From contig JAYGXS010000004.1 of NCBI GenBank assembly GCA_036362985.1, positions 24,440,284 through 24,504,283 on the forward strand: 64,000 nt of DNA. The letters are read 5' to 3'. How positions within the stretch are numbered: the stretch's first letter is position 1; the number at the start of each line of letters is the position of its first letter. The notes beneath the pieces were generated by a model, which was given only the letters and a program-made list of their open reading frames with translations, had not been told where the DNA came from and did not search any database. Below, piece after piece: positions 28,501-35,928 of the stretch. Source of the stretch: Ligula intestinalis (lineage: Eukaryota > Platyhelminthes > Cestoda > Diphyllobothriidea > Diphyllobothriidae). Both the position numbers and the translations under genes were made by a program.

Positions 28501-31500
28501 TCTATTTCCCCACCAAACGGCCTCGGGCGGACTCGGCCTCGACTGCTACCGGCTCCACCTACAATTGCGAGCCTGTTGGGGGGATTGCCACTGCAGCTGC
28601 CTACAATCGGCCAAAGTTGCAACCAACCGCTGCTGCTGCTCCGACTACCCCCTGTTCTGCCGCTACTCAACAATGGAACGTCCTCAGTCGAGCCATGGCA
28701 GTTGATCCTTCAGACGTGAGTTTTGTCTGGCTGGATTCTAGCGCCTACGGACTGCCTTTATTGTGTTTTCCTGCAGCCCCTTCTTAGCAGCTTTCTTGGC
28801 GAGGCAAAGCCTTTTTGATATGCTATCTGGTCAAAACATTGTCAAACGAAACGAGTTCTCTGTGCGTTAACACTGCGCTAGGTCTCACAATTTTTGGACA
28901 TCTTAATCGCATCCATGTGCGCTTTTTAGCCATTACGGTGTCCCGAAAGTGCGTGACCGGAAATTTGCCGATTGGTGGCACAGTTATTTTTCTAGGGCTT
29001 AGTGCCAGGTTTTCTTTGACACGGCTCCATGTCAAATCCCACTTGGTGCTTTGTGGGAGTGATGCATATGGTGCATTTTTCCTTCGAGCCGCTTGTTGTT
29101 TGCGAAACCAACTACTTCCTCATCTCTGTAGGGGTCTAAATGGTGTTTGTACTCGGATCACTACAATCATCAGGTCAAAATCCCCTGGTTGAAGGTAACA
29201 GGCAAGAGTCACCAGAAGGAGCGATTTATTGTGTACAGGCCTCTATATTGAATAGTCAGGTGGCAGCAGCCACTGGCGATGCCAGGGCTAGTGTTGACTG
29301 CGTCCAGTCAGGCCTGAGTTAGTCGACTGTGTTTTTTGTGGGGTGATGATAATTGCTTAAGTACGATGGTGAAGCAAGTTCGGGTGTTATCTTATTGGTG
29401 TGTTGCAACTGCTCGAACAGATGTCGTCTGTATAGGTCTTTGCATCAGCCGAGGAGTGCTGTATTCAAGTGGCACTTGACAGGCGTGCTTATTTGGCTGC
29501 ACGTGTACACCCGGGCTTGTGCGCCCGTGTGTACAGACTGAGTAAGCTGAGGTCAACTGTCGGGTCCACCGGTACGCCGAAGAACATGGGGCGTTGACGC
29601 AACTGTTATCGGTTAACCAGAAGCAGCTGCGAGGTGAAGCCTCGGGGGACGGGGGCGCCAGTAAAGGAAAGCATTGGAACAGTTGTTTGTGACGACACGA
29701 CTTTTGTGCAGCGCGCCTTGGACAACGAACGGAGAATAGGCATTGTGGCTGTCCGCCACATCTCTAACAGGTAAAAAGATCCCCCATAGCCGCACTAAGG
29801 CATTTGTCTTATGCATCATCCGGTGTAAAACCCTAGGTATGTTCTATTGAGGCTTTCGACGTTCGCCACTCGGAGCATGCTCACACGTTCAATCCTTTAT
29901 AGCCTCTTGCAGATACAGGCAAAACTTCTTATTGAACCAATTATGCACACCGTTCTGCTGTCCTATGTCTTGCCATTTTGTGCACTCTTTTCCAGGTTGT
30001 ATTTGTTTTCATAAATTTTGATTTGAGGTAATTTGTTTTTTGCAGACGCAACGTCATCGCCAGCCTGCGCCCTACCAGTCCAACGTAAACTCCAATGCCT
30101 CCTCCCCGGGCTCCCTTACAGTTGTCTATCCAGACTCCTCGCCCGCCAAGTCAGAGGCATCCCCGACCCCTGGCTCCCTCCATGCCACTTCCAAGCTCTA
30201 CTCCAGTCTCCTCCAGCGCCCCCCATCATCCCAGTCCTCCGCATCCTCCACGCCAAACTTCCAGCAGTCTGACCACTTTTCGGGCGCTGGCCATTCATTT
30301 GTAATTACCCACAATGGCGTAAGTTGTGCGCTGGCCCACAGTCAGTATTGCATTTCCATCAGGCTTAGATCGAGCTGGTTAGTATAATAACAGCCGTAAG
30401 GTTGTCCACCCGAGCGTGCACATCTTGCCTGCGCGAGAACTGTGCTATTTGACTTCTGACCAGCTGGCTTCTTATGGGCAGCGAATTCGCCCCCTCGTCG
30501 CCGACAGTCCCTTGTTGTAGAGGGGAAGCAGAACGCCTGTGACCTGCAGCGTGTCCCTCGTTACTATCTCACGAAATATTAACTGGAATTCTTAAATTTG
30601 TTTTCCATTCGAAAAAAAAATCTTTAGTAGGGTTGTCATGTTGATGAAGGTGCAGCATACTCCTAAGTCATTTCAGTTACCTCGGGATTCCAGTTTTTAG
30701 ACGAGCTTCTTTGCAGCCACTTGCAAAATTAATTATCTGCAGAAATGGGTACTTGCGTCGTATAATTGCTTTTTCTTTCATATTCAATTTTTTTCGTAGA
30801 AAGTTATGCCCTTTTTAGGTTGCATACCTGAAAAGTGAATATTTTGGTGTTAAGCGGTCTTTGCTATAATCGATTTAACTAGAAGTGTTTAAAACCGAAA
30901 AATGCTATCTCTTAAAATATAACTTAAACGAACACGTACTTTGCTACCAAGCTCGTAGAAGAAGTTCTATTTTTGTAGTTGCTTCCTATATAATATATTG
31001 TAATTTCTAAGGGTATCTAAAATCAATTATACTGCTTAAGCAGCTATTTCTTGCAAAATATTCTTTTTGCAGGCTGCCAGAAAGAAGCTCGTCCAAAAAA
31101 CCGACATCCTGACTTGAATGGCATGCCTTGAGCTTAGTCTGTAGCGCAATACTACAACTCCAATAACGGAATTTGTTCGAATCGAAAACTCATTTCAGAT
31201 TGTATTTTGTGAAAGGGGGAACTTACTTGAAGTGCGGTTGTAATATTATAGATGCGAAGCATCTATATCCTTTGCGATTGCGTCAAGAACTAGGTTTTTG
31301 AACGAACGTCTTTCCGGTCGCCTGCAATAACGACACTATAACAACTAACTACTCAAATAATTCGATTGTTTTATCATTATGTTTAGAGGCCCTTATAAAT
31401 TCAAATATATTTTCTAAAAAGCATGCACAAAATTATTCGTTTTTATACGCATTTGGTAGGAAATCGTTCGTACGGTCGACAACTCTCTTGAGGTCTCGTA

Positions 31501-33688
31501 ACCTATCATAAAAATTCAGTAAACTGAAGTTGCAGGTGCTTTTTTTCATTAACTGTACTTTTTATTCTGCCCGTTTTGTCCTCGGTACCATTCGTATTTC
31601 TGAACAATAGACAGTTTCTGCGTCTTTTAAACTGAAACTACATCACCTGGGTCCTTTGGTCAAGCTTTCAAGGCCAATATGTTTCTTTTTATGAATCGCC
31701 CTAAGATGACTGCTTGCATTCCCATATGCGTCTGCTAAATGACAGCTCGACCGTAGGTTTCGGCAAGGTCCGTCGTGTGAATTAGATCATAATAAGAGCT
31801 AGACTTATGCTGTATCTACCGCACTCTTTCATCCCCCCACACCTTGGTGGCTCTTGTAGTGACCAAGTCCAGAATACGCAGGCAGACATTGTTTTTTTCT
31901 TCTTCAGCCTGGCTATACTATTGGTCCAGTGGGCAGTGAACTGTTACCGCGAGTATCCAATCCCCGACCGCGTGCCGCTCATCGATCTGGATTACCCGGA
32001 CGGCCTGCGGCGGCCATGCGTGAGCAACCAGTTAATTCGGCTCATTTAACACCGCAACCGGACCGTGTTTTGCACTCTCCTCCGACAGCTGTTGTCAATC
32101 CTGCCTCCTCATTCCAGCCGCCTCGGCAGACAATACCGGTCAAGCCCACTGTCCCCATGCGCTCAGCCAACATCGCTCCGCCCCGACTGTACCGCCAGCC
32201 CACTACCACCTCCGTAGGTCTGACGGAGCCCACTCTCGCTGTGCATTCCCTTTCCAACGGACTGCACTCCGTGCAGCCTGTGCGCCAGCTTCTCGAGCCC
32301 ACAAGTCAGCCTGTATTTGTCATTACGAGGCAGTTGAAAACCCCGTCCGGTGCGCCAGCTTTTCTCCCGCTTCCTTAAACTGATGCACAACCTTTTTTGT
32401 ATTTATAATCTTACCTAGTCGCCAATTTCAACGCAAGGACACCGTCCACCCCTCCCTCCCCTGACAGCTGAACTTGACGGAAAGTCTGGTTTGGTGTAAA
32501 GCGTGCCACCAACCCCTGGCGTCTCCTGCGTAACCTACTGCGCATTGGCAGCGGTCGTATTGAATCGTAGTCACACTTATTGCATTTTATCACCCACTTC
32601 AGGCGGTCGTATACAGACACGCACTGAAACAGTAATCAGTACCTTTATAGCAATTTTTACCCTGAGAGCCGCTGTCCAAATTTTTCAAAGACTCGAGACT
32701 GGTCGAACCCTGTGAATGTTTCAACTCTTAAGCGCAAGTTTCTCAACTTAAGGGGTTAGGAAATGCTTAAAAGTCCCCTATTGTAGGTAGCATTGCGCTA
32801 ACGTCCGTACTGGATGATGAAATTGCAACGATTAACGGCTCACACTGACCGCGAAGCCCTCATTGCGTTAGTTGTGATCCCAGAGCGTAGTTCGCGAGGC
32901 CTGCTAATAAGGGTACCCCTGTGAAAAAACGGCAACTACTGCGTACCCTGTGCCTCTATTGCCTTTTTTGCGACTGTCGCTGATGATTCGTTCGAACGTG
33001 AATCCAAAGCGTCAGAACAATAAACATTTTTCTCCGAGCGATCACATCTCCTTTTGAACTGCTTCCTGGAATTCATTCATTCGCTTCTATAAGTAAACCC
33101 AAATCGTAGGCCTAATGTTAACCCTAACACTGCAGCTAACCTTGTCCCTATTTGTCTGACATTTGGCAGAAAGCTGCCCGTATTCCTGGTGGTTTCTCTG
33201 TTCATGTCCTCTGTTTCTGTGCTGACAAACGTCATTTTTCCCTCTGAGTTGCAGGTGAAGTCTTTCAGCAGCAAATCACCCAGCCCGTTCAGCCGCCAAC
33301 CCGATTCGTACAAGTGGTTCGTCGAATTGCTCAGGGACCACATTCCCTGCAGCCGCAAATTCTCAACGGTAGCGCTACTAGCCACGGTACTCTCATGGCG
33401 ACCACCCCCACGGGCACTTTTGCTGCCGTCCCAATGCCCGGCCAGCCGGTGCGTGTTCACGCCAATCCGCAGCAGCCACCAGCACCATCACCAGCACAGC
33501 AGCTACGTTTTACGTCGCCGATGTCCACCATCCTCTCTGCCTCACCCCTAACCCGCGTCTTTCCCGCCAATACCCCCAACCCACTTATAAGGGTGGGCAT
33601 GGCACCGAATGCTTCGACGCGGGTCATCCGGGTGGTCAGGTCTGGCGCCCCGGATGCCATTAGAATCCTCCAGCCACGCATACCTTAG
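1279..33688 (+). CDS. SRCAP: SRCAP/Domino-type SWR1 chromatin-remodelling ATPase, 5' partial, 23 exons
   Basis: Catalytic subunit of the SWR1-type complex, which uses ATP to exchange nucleosomal H2A for H2A.Z in the nucleus (family knowledge). Exons: 1279-1560, 1642-1782, 1898-2170, 3011-3289, 4426-5004, 6231-6623, 7508-7618, 8054-8249, 10917-11109, 11216-11643, 13255-13392, 15168-15233, 15329-15911, 18299-18609, 19444-19768, 20510-20708, 21164-21517, 23735-24145, 25830-26198, 27828-28715, 30046-30318, 31908-32349, 33255-33688. All phases join: 7668 nt, 2555 residues plus TAG. Numbering from the first visible codon: GLWS and HSA about 29-140; [15 protein letters not shown] motif in the acidic linker; Walker A DEMGLGKT 582-589; DEAQ 685-688; LTGTPLQN near 712; an insertion of about 480 residues between the lobes; STRSGG 1399-1404; [14 protein letters not shown] near 1429-1442; RG-rich tract 1821-1849; AT-hook 2047-2055. 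The long lobe insertion excludes SNF2 and CHD families. The AT-hook and lack of a visible SANT domain favour SRCAP over EP400. The N-terminus is missing. Confidence 0.95.
1642..1782 (+). CDS. SRCAP: SRCAP-like exon b: HSA domain continued
   Basis: 47 codons of basic, charged helix ([20 protein letters not shown], then [11 protein letters not shown]) that complete the HSA core. Acceptor TTTCATTTCAG, donor GTGCGT. Frame and length agree with human SRCAP/EP400 at this point. The following intron is 115 bp. Confidence 0.9.
1898..2170 (+). CDS. SRCAP: SRCAP-like exon c: post-HSA helix and acidic linker
   Basis: Starts with a family-conserved helix ending in the TEKYTLWL segment (human TEKYSDLL), then a Ser/Thr/Glu/Pro-rich linker. 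Donor GTACGT. The 840-bp intron after it holds a degenerate TTAGGG-like tract (2215-2370) and an isolated B-box-like sequence near 2957 without an A box. I see no other feature there. Confidence 0.9.
2215..2370 (-). repeat. Degenerate TTAGGG/TTAAGG-like tract
   Basis: Loose repeats of CCTAA/CTTAACC-type words on the + strand. A similar tract lies at 44165-44330 in the other orientation, and shorter ones occur near 7180, 27280 and 33110. Interstitial telomere-like or simple-sequence origin is possible; the units are too degenerate to decide. Confidence 0.45.
3011..3289 (+). CDS. SRCAP: SRCAP-like exon d: acidic linker
   Basis: 93 codons that begin [20 protein letters not shown] and contain a leucine-rich [16 protein letters not shown] segment, similar to the acidic repeat unit ending in a hydrophobic motif in SRCAP/Domino, which contacts H2A.Z-H2B in this family. 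Donor CCC|GTTAGT is slightly atypical. The next intron (3290-4425) shows nothing recognisable. Confidence 0.86.
4426..5004 (+). CDS. SRCAP: SRCAP-like exon e: [11 protein letters not shown] motif and Ser/Asp/Glu-rich linker
   Basis: 193 codons. Contains [20 protein letters not shown], a close match to the conserved MPLEELL-type motif upstream of the ATPase in SWR1-type proteins, then a strongly acidic serine-rich tract, a likely CK2-type phosphorylation region (inference). Acceptor CTATTACCTAG, donor AAG|GTATTT. The 1.2-kb intron after it has one TTCGCTTCTACCATAA segment (6003-6018) shared with Penelope-type ends elsewhere in the window. Confidence 0.9.
6231..6623 (+). CDS. SRCAP: SRCAP-like exon f: ATPase lobe 1, motifs Q to Ia
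   Basis: 131 codons carrying the Q-motif region ([12 protein letters not shown]), the Walker A loop ADEMGLGKT that binds ATP phosphates, and the [20 protein letters not shown] segment. This is the strongest evidence for family and frame. Donor AAA|GTGGGT. The 884-bp intron after it holds a short TTAGGG-like degenerate stretch near 7180-7230 and nothing else I recognise. Confidence 0.96.
7508..7618 (+). CDS. SRCAP: SRCAP-like exon g: lobe 1 up to the first half of the DEAQ box
   Basis: 37 codons encoding [20 protein letters not shown] through KWKYLILDE. The exon stops after Asp-Glu of the Walker B DEAQ box, and the next exon supplies Ala-Gln. Acceptor CTTCTCTAG, donor GAG|GTATGT. Intron 7619-8053 (435 bp) shows nothing recognisable. 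Confidence 0.95.
8054..8249 (+). CDS. SRCAP: SRCAP-like exon h: lobe 1, AQNIKN to FASPLTG
   Basis: Completes Walker B and carries motif III ([12 protein letters not shown]) and the conserved [13 protein letters not shown] segment. Ends in phase 1 at G|GTAAGC. The 2.7-kb intron after it (8250-10916) is the largest in the gene. It contains the minus-strand tRNA-derived SINE at about 9850-9995; the rest shows nothing I recognise. Confidence 0.97.
9850..9995 (-). repeat. tRNA-derived SINE-like element in an SRCAP intron
   Basis: On the minus strand there is a pol III type 2 promoter: an A box TGGCTCAGTGGTAGG (9969-9983) and a B box GGGTTCGAGCC (9930-9940), about 30 bp apart. The 5' and 3' flanks do not form an acceptor stem and a non-tRNA tail follows, so I call a tRNA-derived SINE rather than a working tRNA gene. 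The source tRNA is uncertain. Boundaries are approximate. Confidence 0.6.
10917..11109 (+). CDS. SRCAP: SRCAP-like exon i: end of lobe 1, [15 protein letters not shown]
   Basis: Encodes [19 protein letters not shown], the highly conserved [20 protein letters not shown] segment, and [11 protein letters not shown]. It enters in phase 1 and leaves in phase 2 (TC|GTGCGT), joining exactly with the next exon across a 106-bp intron. Confidence 0.97.
11216..11643 (+). CDS. SRCAP: SRCAP-like exon j: [12 protein letters not shown] and start of the lobe insertion
   Basis: Starts inside the Ser-Thr-Arg codons and carries [20 protein letters not shown], the conserved end of lobe 1. The family-specific insertion between the lobes then begins ([20 protein letters not shown] onward). 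Donor AAG|GTGACC in phase 1. Intron 11644-13254 is AT-rich without recognisable content. Confidence 0.95.
13255..13392 (+). CDS. SRCAP: SRCAP-like exon k: lobe insertion
   Basis: 46 codons read in the frame set by the flanking exons ([20 protein letters not shown], later [19 protein letters not shown]). Similarity to other SRCAP proteins is limited to a FLPR-like stretch, so the call rests on phase continuity (1 to 1) and splice sites ACAG and C|GTGAGT. The 1.8-kb intron after it carries the TIR-element copy at about 14200-14690. Confidence 0.85.
14200..14690 (+). mobile_element. Non-autonomous TIR element, copy A (intronic, ends eroded)
   Basis: Matches the reverse complement of 46579-47122 through several long blocks, for example CAGAACGGTAAGTTGAACCT and GAAGTAGACGACCTCCTAAC, and both copies share an internal palindrome around GGCGTTTCGCGCC. 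It carries no coding capacity. Its termini are less clear than in the other copy. Confidence 0.7.
15168..15233 (+). CDS. SRCAP: SRCAP-like exon l: short lobe-insertion exon
   Basis: A 66-bp exon ([20 protein letters not shown]) between a TACATTTTAG acceptor and a GTACGC donor. It has no strong homology, but both phases fit (1 to 1) and it links cleanly to the next exon across a 95-bp intron. It could be alternatively spliced, because its length is a multiple of three. Confidence 0.72.
15329..15911 (+). CDS. SRCAP: SRCAP-like exon m: lobe insertion with LNERRC motif
   Basis: About 194 codons. Contains [20 protein letters not shown], which matches the conserved arginine-rich RLxxLxxLNERRC-type segment in the insertion of SRCAP/Domino proteins. 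GC-rich. Leaves in phase 2 (AGCCG|GTGCGT). The 2.4-kb intron after it (15912-18298) contains the GC-rich dispersed repeat at 17300-17935. Confidence 0.9.
17300..17935 (+). repeat. GC-rich dispersed repeat, copy A (in an SRCAP intron)
   Basis: Aligns with the reverse complement of 45120-45770 over about 640 bp, including CACGGTGCGCTAAAAG, GGCTTGGAGGGT, AATGTGGCCTTTATGGCGCT and GTCTTTACACCGGA. It is richer in GC than the surrounding intron. Several overlapping open frames cross it on both strands, but they are not conserved between copies, so I call it non-coding repeat DNA. Confidence 0.75.
18299..18609 (+). CDS. SRCAP: SRCAP-like exon n: end of lobe insertion, [12 protein letters not shown]
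   Basis: Starts with [10 protein letters not shown] (human RFIFVMPPVEA) and ends with [13 protein letters not shown], the conserved entry to ATPase lobe 2. The match to human [20 protein letters not shown] is nearly exact. Enters in phase 2 and leaves in phase 1 (G|GTAAGT). The 834-bp intron shows nothing recognisable. Confidence 0.94.
19444..19768 (+). CDS. SRCAP: SRCAP-like exon o: ATPase lobe 2, motifs IV and V
   Basis: Encodes [54 protein letters not shown] and [17 protein letters not shown]: the helicase C-terminal lobe through motif V and the start of motif VI. Leaves in phase 2 (AG|GTTAGT). The 741-bp intron holds nothing recognisable. Confidence 0.97.
20510..20708 (+). CDS. SRCAP: SRCAP-like exon p: motif VI with arginine fingers and post-ATPase segment
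   Basis: Completes [18 protein letters not shown], the motif VI arginine-finger segment, then [19 protein letters not shown] and the [10 protein letters not shown] segment typical of SRCAP/Domino. Ends in phase 0 at CAG|GTACGT. The 455-bp intron after it is unremarkable. Confidence 0.97.
21164..21517 (+). CDS. SRCAP: SRCAP-like exon q: acidic/polyQ linker and [20 protein letters not shown]
   Basis: 118 codons: charged linker, a short glutamine run, then [20 protein letters not shown], similar to the ALCRAEDEEDIRAA segment after the SRCAP ATPase. Donor CGA|GTGAGT. The 2.2-kb intron (21518-23734) shows nothing recognisable. Confidence 0.93.
23735..24145 (+). CDS. SRCAP: SRCAP-like exon r: MAEFDD and [14 protein letters not shown]
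   Basis: 137 codons starting ADMAEFDD (human AELAEFNEN) and ending with a helix [20 protein letters not shown] (human VEQLTPIERYAMKFLE), a conserved block in SRCAP/Domino. Contains a five-glutamine run. Intron 24146-25829 includes one arm of an inverted repeat (25205-25330). Confidence 0.94.
25205..25330 (-). repeat. Dispersed repeat, inverted arm 1
   Basis: Reverse complement matches 29205-29330, strongest over 25213-25260 (shared CCAGGGCTAGTGTTGACTGC). Both arms are intronic and flank SRCAP exons s and t. Confidence 0.7.
25830..26198 (+). CDS. SRCAP: SRCAP-like exon s: coiled acidic block and RG-rich tract
   Basis: 123 codons. The first half is a charged helical segment with [20 protein letters not shown]. 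The second half is RG/RGG-rich ([20 protein letters not shown]), a probable nucleic-acid-binding and arginine-methylation target (inference). Donor CAG|GTAAGA. Intron 26199-27827 holds a short TTAGGG-like stretch near 27280-27330. Confidence 0.9.
27828..28715 (+). CDS. SRCAP: SRCAP-like exon t: AT-hook exon
   Basis: The longest exon, 296 codons. Low-complexity Arg/Ser/Asp/Pro sequence with [10 protein letters not shown] and one canonical AT-hook, RRRRGRPPK, at 28335-28361, which binds the AT-rich minor groove. Human SRCAP has three AT-hooks; I see only one. Acceptor CTCCTCGTAG, donor GAC|GTGAGT. The intron after it contains the second inverted-repeat arm (29205-29330). Confidence 0.92.
29205..29330 (+). 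repeat. Dispersed repeat, inverted arm 2
   Basis: Partner of 25205-25330 in opposite orientation. The conserved core is 29271-29318, with a weaker match extending left to a GTCACC-containing segment. Confidence 0.7.
30046..30318 (+). CDS. SRCAP: SRCAP-like exon u: Ser/Pro-rich tail
   Basis: 91 codons of Ser/Pro-rich disordered sequence ending [13 protein letters not shown]. Assigned by phase (0 to 0), a TTTTTTGCAG acceptor and a GTAAGT donor. The sequence itself is not family-diagnostic. The 1.6-kb AT-rich intron after it shows nothing clear except a repeat-like segment near 31735-31850 that resembles 59400-59480. Confidence 0.87.
31908..32349 (+). CDS. SRCAP: SRCAP-like exon v: Pro/Gln-rich tail
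   Basis: 147 codons plus one base, low complexity ([20 protein letters not shown], later [14 protein letters not shown]). The frame continues to a stop at 32376-32378 if unspliced, but a G|GTGCGC donor at 32350 joins exactly in phase with the next exon, so I prefer splicing. A shorter C-terminus from intron retention is possible. Intron 32350-33254 contains a degenerate Penelope-type end with a hammerhead-like core (32976-33095). Confidence 0.86.
32976..33095 (+). repeat. Degenerate Penelope-type 3' end with hammerhead-like core
   Basis: CTGATGA (32980-32986), a self-complementary segment GTTCGAAC, then AATCCAAAGCGTCAG and AATAAAC, followed by GCTTCCTGGAATTC and TTCGCTTCTAT. The same order of words occurs at 41480-41656 and on the minus strand at 58620-58702. 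Penelope-like elements are known to carry hammerhead motifs in their pseudo-LTRs. The GAAA box is altered here, so activity is unlikely. Confidence 0.5.
33255..33688 (+). CDS. SRCAP: SRCAP-like terminal exon w
   Basis: Starts in phase (GT completes Gly) with [20 protein letters not shown] and ends [20 protein letters not shown] then IRILQPRIP and TAG at 33686-33688. Gln/Pro/Thr-rich and disordered like the SRCAP tail. I see no exact AATAAA within about 500 bp downstream, so the 3' end of the mRNA is not fixed. Confidence 0.87.
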
Positions 33689-34480
33689 TTAACATTTCCG
33701 CTCCTCTCCTGCACACTTTCAGTTCAGCTTCGATTTTGCGTCAGTTTCGGTCTCAGCGATGGTGCTTTCGCTCAGCGAGACCCACTTTGGGCTCAATGTT
33801 GACCCAATGTGTCATCATGTCTCTCAACCCCCTCCCTCGATCCCGTCCTTGCATCTACTGTACATATGTATGTGTAAAGTGTCCTTCCCCGCAACCCGTA
33901 TGTATATTTTCAGCTTTAGATTTTAAATTAAGATTCGCTTTAGATGATACTGGTTCCTCTTATTGCGTCCGGATATTGCGCACTTTTTGTGAGCCATTCG
34001 TATTTGTTTGGCTTGTGTGAAAGTTTCCATGGTGGTATAGCACATAATCGACGATGGCCTTATGCTGGTCTGAATTACGTCGGAGAATATCTGGATCTTA
34101 GACTCGATAATTGTTCTATGTGTAGTTAGCCGAATGTGCTACTTGTATGTTCGTTTGTGTGCCATTCTCTCCCGATTTCTCCCTGTTGGTCAACTACAGT
34201 GCCTAGTTTGTACTAGCCAGGCTAACTACTGTACCACGGCTACCTGAACCGGAGCCATGCCTGAGAAGACACCAGGAGGAGAGGTTCACTCACCGCAAGA
34301 CCCACAACTGAAGTTGTAGCAGAACCCACAAGCAAAGACTAAACGAGTCCAAACCCGTGCCTGTGGGAGCCTTTTGTTCAAGTTTGCCTACGCTTATTTA
34401 TATTGCATGTGATAGTTCGACCATCGGTTTCGATTATGTCCACGATATGCTGCAGGAGTAGGGATTGTGACTGTAGGCGG
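33689..34480. other. Downstream of the SRCAP-like gene, probable 3' UTR then spacer
   Basis: No coding content recognised. The first few hundred bases are presumably the SRCAP 3' UTR, but I see no exact AATAAA. A segment near 34402-34455 (TCGGTTTCGATTATGTCCAC region) resembles 56556-56610, so dispersed repeat DNA starts here. Confidence 0.45.
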
Positions 34481-34648
34481 ATATAGTGAGAGCAGACGCG
34501 CAGTCATCTACCACACCATACCCGGTGCGAACCACAGCAGACGCGCCTACGAATCGCGTTCCCACCCGCCCTCCCGGCGGCCAAGGTTTGCTACACCCAT
34601 CTCTCTACGTTGGATCAACTCTCCCCTCCGCCCAAATCCGTATTTTTG

Positions 34649-35041
34649 ATGACGGAACAGCCCCTCCCGGCCACGCTGCTCCGACTCCTCCTCCTCGCCG
34701 CCGGAATTGAGGCCAACCCTGGACCTCTCTGGTACTGCTCGGTCTGCCGAGTCCGTCTGGGCCGCCGCGACTGGTCTGTACGTTGCGGCTCCTGCAATGG
34801 CTGGTGCCATCTCCGCTGCAGTGGCCTCGCCACGGCTGCCGATTGGTCGCCCGCCTTCGCGTGTCTCAGCTGTCCCGTGCCCCCACCGATCTCCATGCCT
34901 CCAGCCCATCCAGTCCTGAACCCAAATCCTCTGGTCTCCGACCTTGCCTCACCACCTGGTCTTAAAACCTTACAATTCAACGCCAACGGCCTCCTAGGAT
35001 GCTTGACCAGCTCCTGGCCTTCATGCGCTCGCAAAGCATAG
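34649..35041 (+). pseudogene. LINE ORF N-terminus: 2A-like peptide and PHD finger
   Basis: The product starts MTEQPLPATLLRLLLLAAGI, followed at once by EANPGP (34703-34726 for GIEANPGP). 2A peptides usually read D(V/I)ExNPGP; here the Asp is replaced by Gly or shifted. A PHD-type zinc finger follows with CSVC, CGSC, WCHLRC and CLSC ligand pairs. The frame then enters the endonuclease start (LKTLQFNANGLLG) and is broken by a frameshift near 34998. Confidence 0.75.
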
Positions 35042-35928
35042 CTGTGGCGGCTATCCAAGAGACAAAGTGGTCTAATTCCACTAAGGTCCCTTCCTGTGCC
35101 GGTTACACGATTGTCCGTCGCGACCGCGGCCGCAACGAAGGCGGAGGTTTGGCCTTCCTGGTGGACAAATCCATTGCCCATCACCAGCTACCCCTGCTTG
35201 GAGCCGATCCCACGGAAGTACTAGCGATTTCCCTTGACATTGGCCCGGCACCGCTAACCGTCGTGAACGTGTACATTCCTCCAACTTCCAGTTGTCCTCC
35301 TGGTTTCACCGCCTCTATCGCTCCCAACTTACCTTCTGGAGACAGTTTGGTGCTAGGTGACTTCAACGCCCACCATGACCTGTGGTGCTCTAACTTGGCA
35401 GCCGACCCCCGAGGAGAAGCTCTGGCTGATGAAATAGAAGACACCCCCTTTGCCGTTCTCAACGAGAACAGCCAAACGCGGCTCCCAATCAACGGCGCCT
35501 CCAGCTCGCCCGATGTTTCCCTCGCCAGTCTTAGCCTGGTAGCCTCCACCATGTGGAACACGGAAATCAGCCATCCCAATCATCACCGATGCACCGCTCC
35601 CGAGCCCTACCGCAAAGTCTGGCCGTCTATTCGAGCACTCCACAAGGAAGCTGTTGCCTCGTCTCTCGCGGATCTACCTGTTGATAGCTCTGCCACCAAG
35701 ACAGGTTTCCAGCGTCTCCACCAGAGAGTCGTTGTCGAGGAGAAACGAGGTTACCGTCCCCCGGTCCTTTTGGGTGGCTATCCACCTCCGATTGCGGCCT
35801 CGGACCGACCTCCCGAGGGCCACTCGCTGTACCCTGGCGCAGCTTCGCAGTGGCTGCTGCATGCTCCTTCGCCAGTATCAACACCGGCTCGACCCATCCA
35901 TACCCGACTGCGGCGTCTCGTTGCATGA
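34999..35928 (+). pseudogene. LINE endonuclease (EEP) remnant joined to the C-terminal region
   Basis: Reads MLDQLLAFMRSQSIAVAAIQ then ETKW (metal-binding Glu), GGGLAFLVDKS, VVNVYIPP and LVLGDFNAHHDLW, the core of an AP-like endonuclease of Jockey/CR1-type elements. The closing SDH motif is not visible: after ISHPNHH the sequence jumps to material near the polyprotein C-terminus, marking the deletion point at about 35575-35600. Confidence 0.8.

Noticed and set aside
27727..28719. 330-aa + strand ORF in another frame over the AT-hook exon
   Set aside because: It starts in the intron before the acceptor. The in-phase frame encodes the AT-hook and joins the neighbouring exons; this one is a low-complexity shadow.
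32350..32378. End of the SRCAP protein at the TAA at 32376
   Set aside because: A donor at 32350 joins in exact phase to 33255-33688, whose composition continues the tail. Retention cannot be excluded, but splicing is preferred.
34615..35184. 189-aa minus-strand ORF over the LINE
   Set aside because: The + strand encodes recognisable PHD and endonuclease motifs; the minus frame is a GC-rich shadow.
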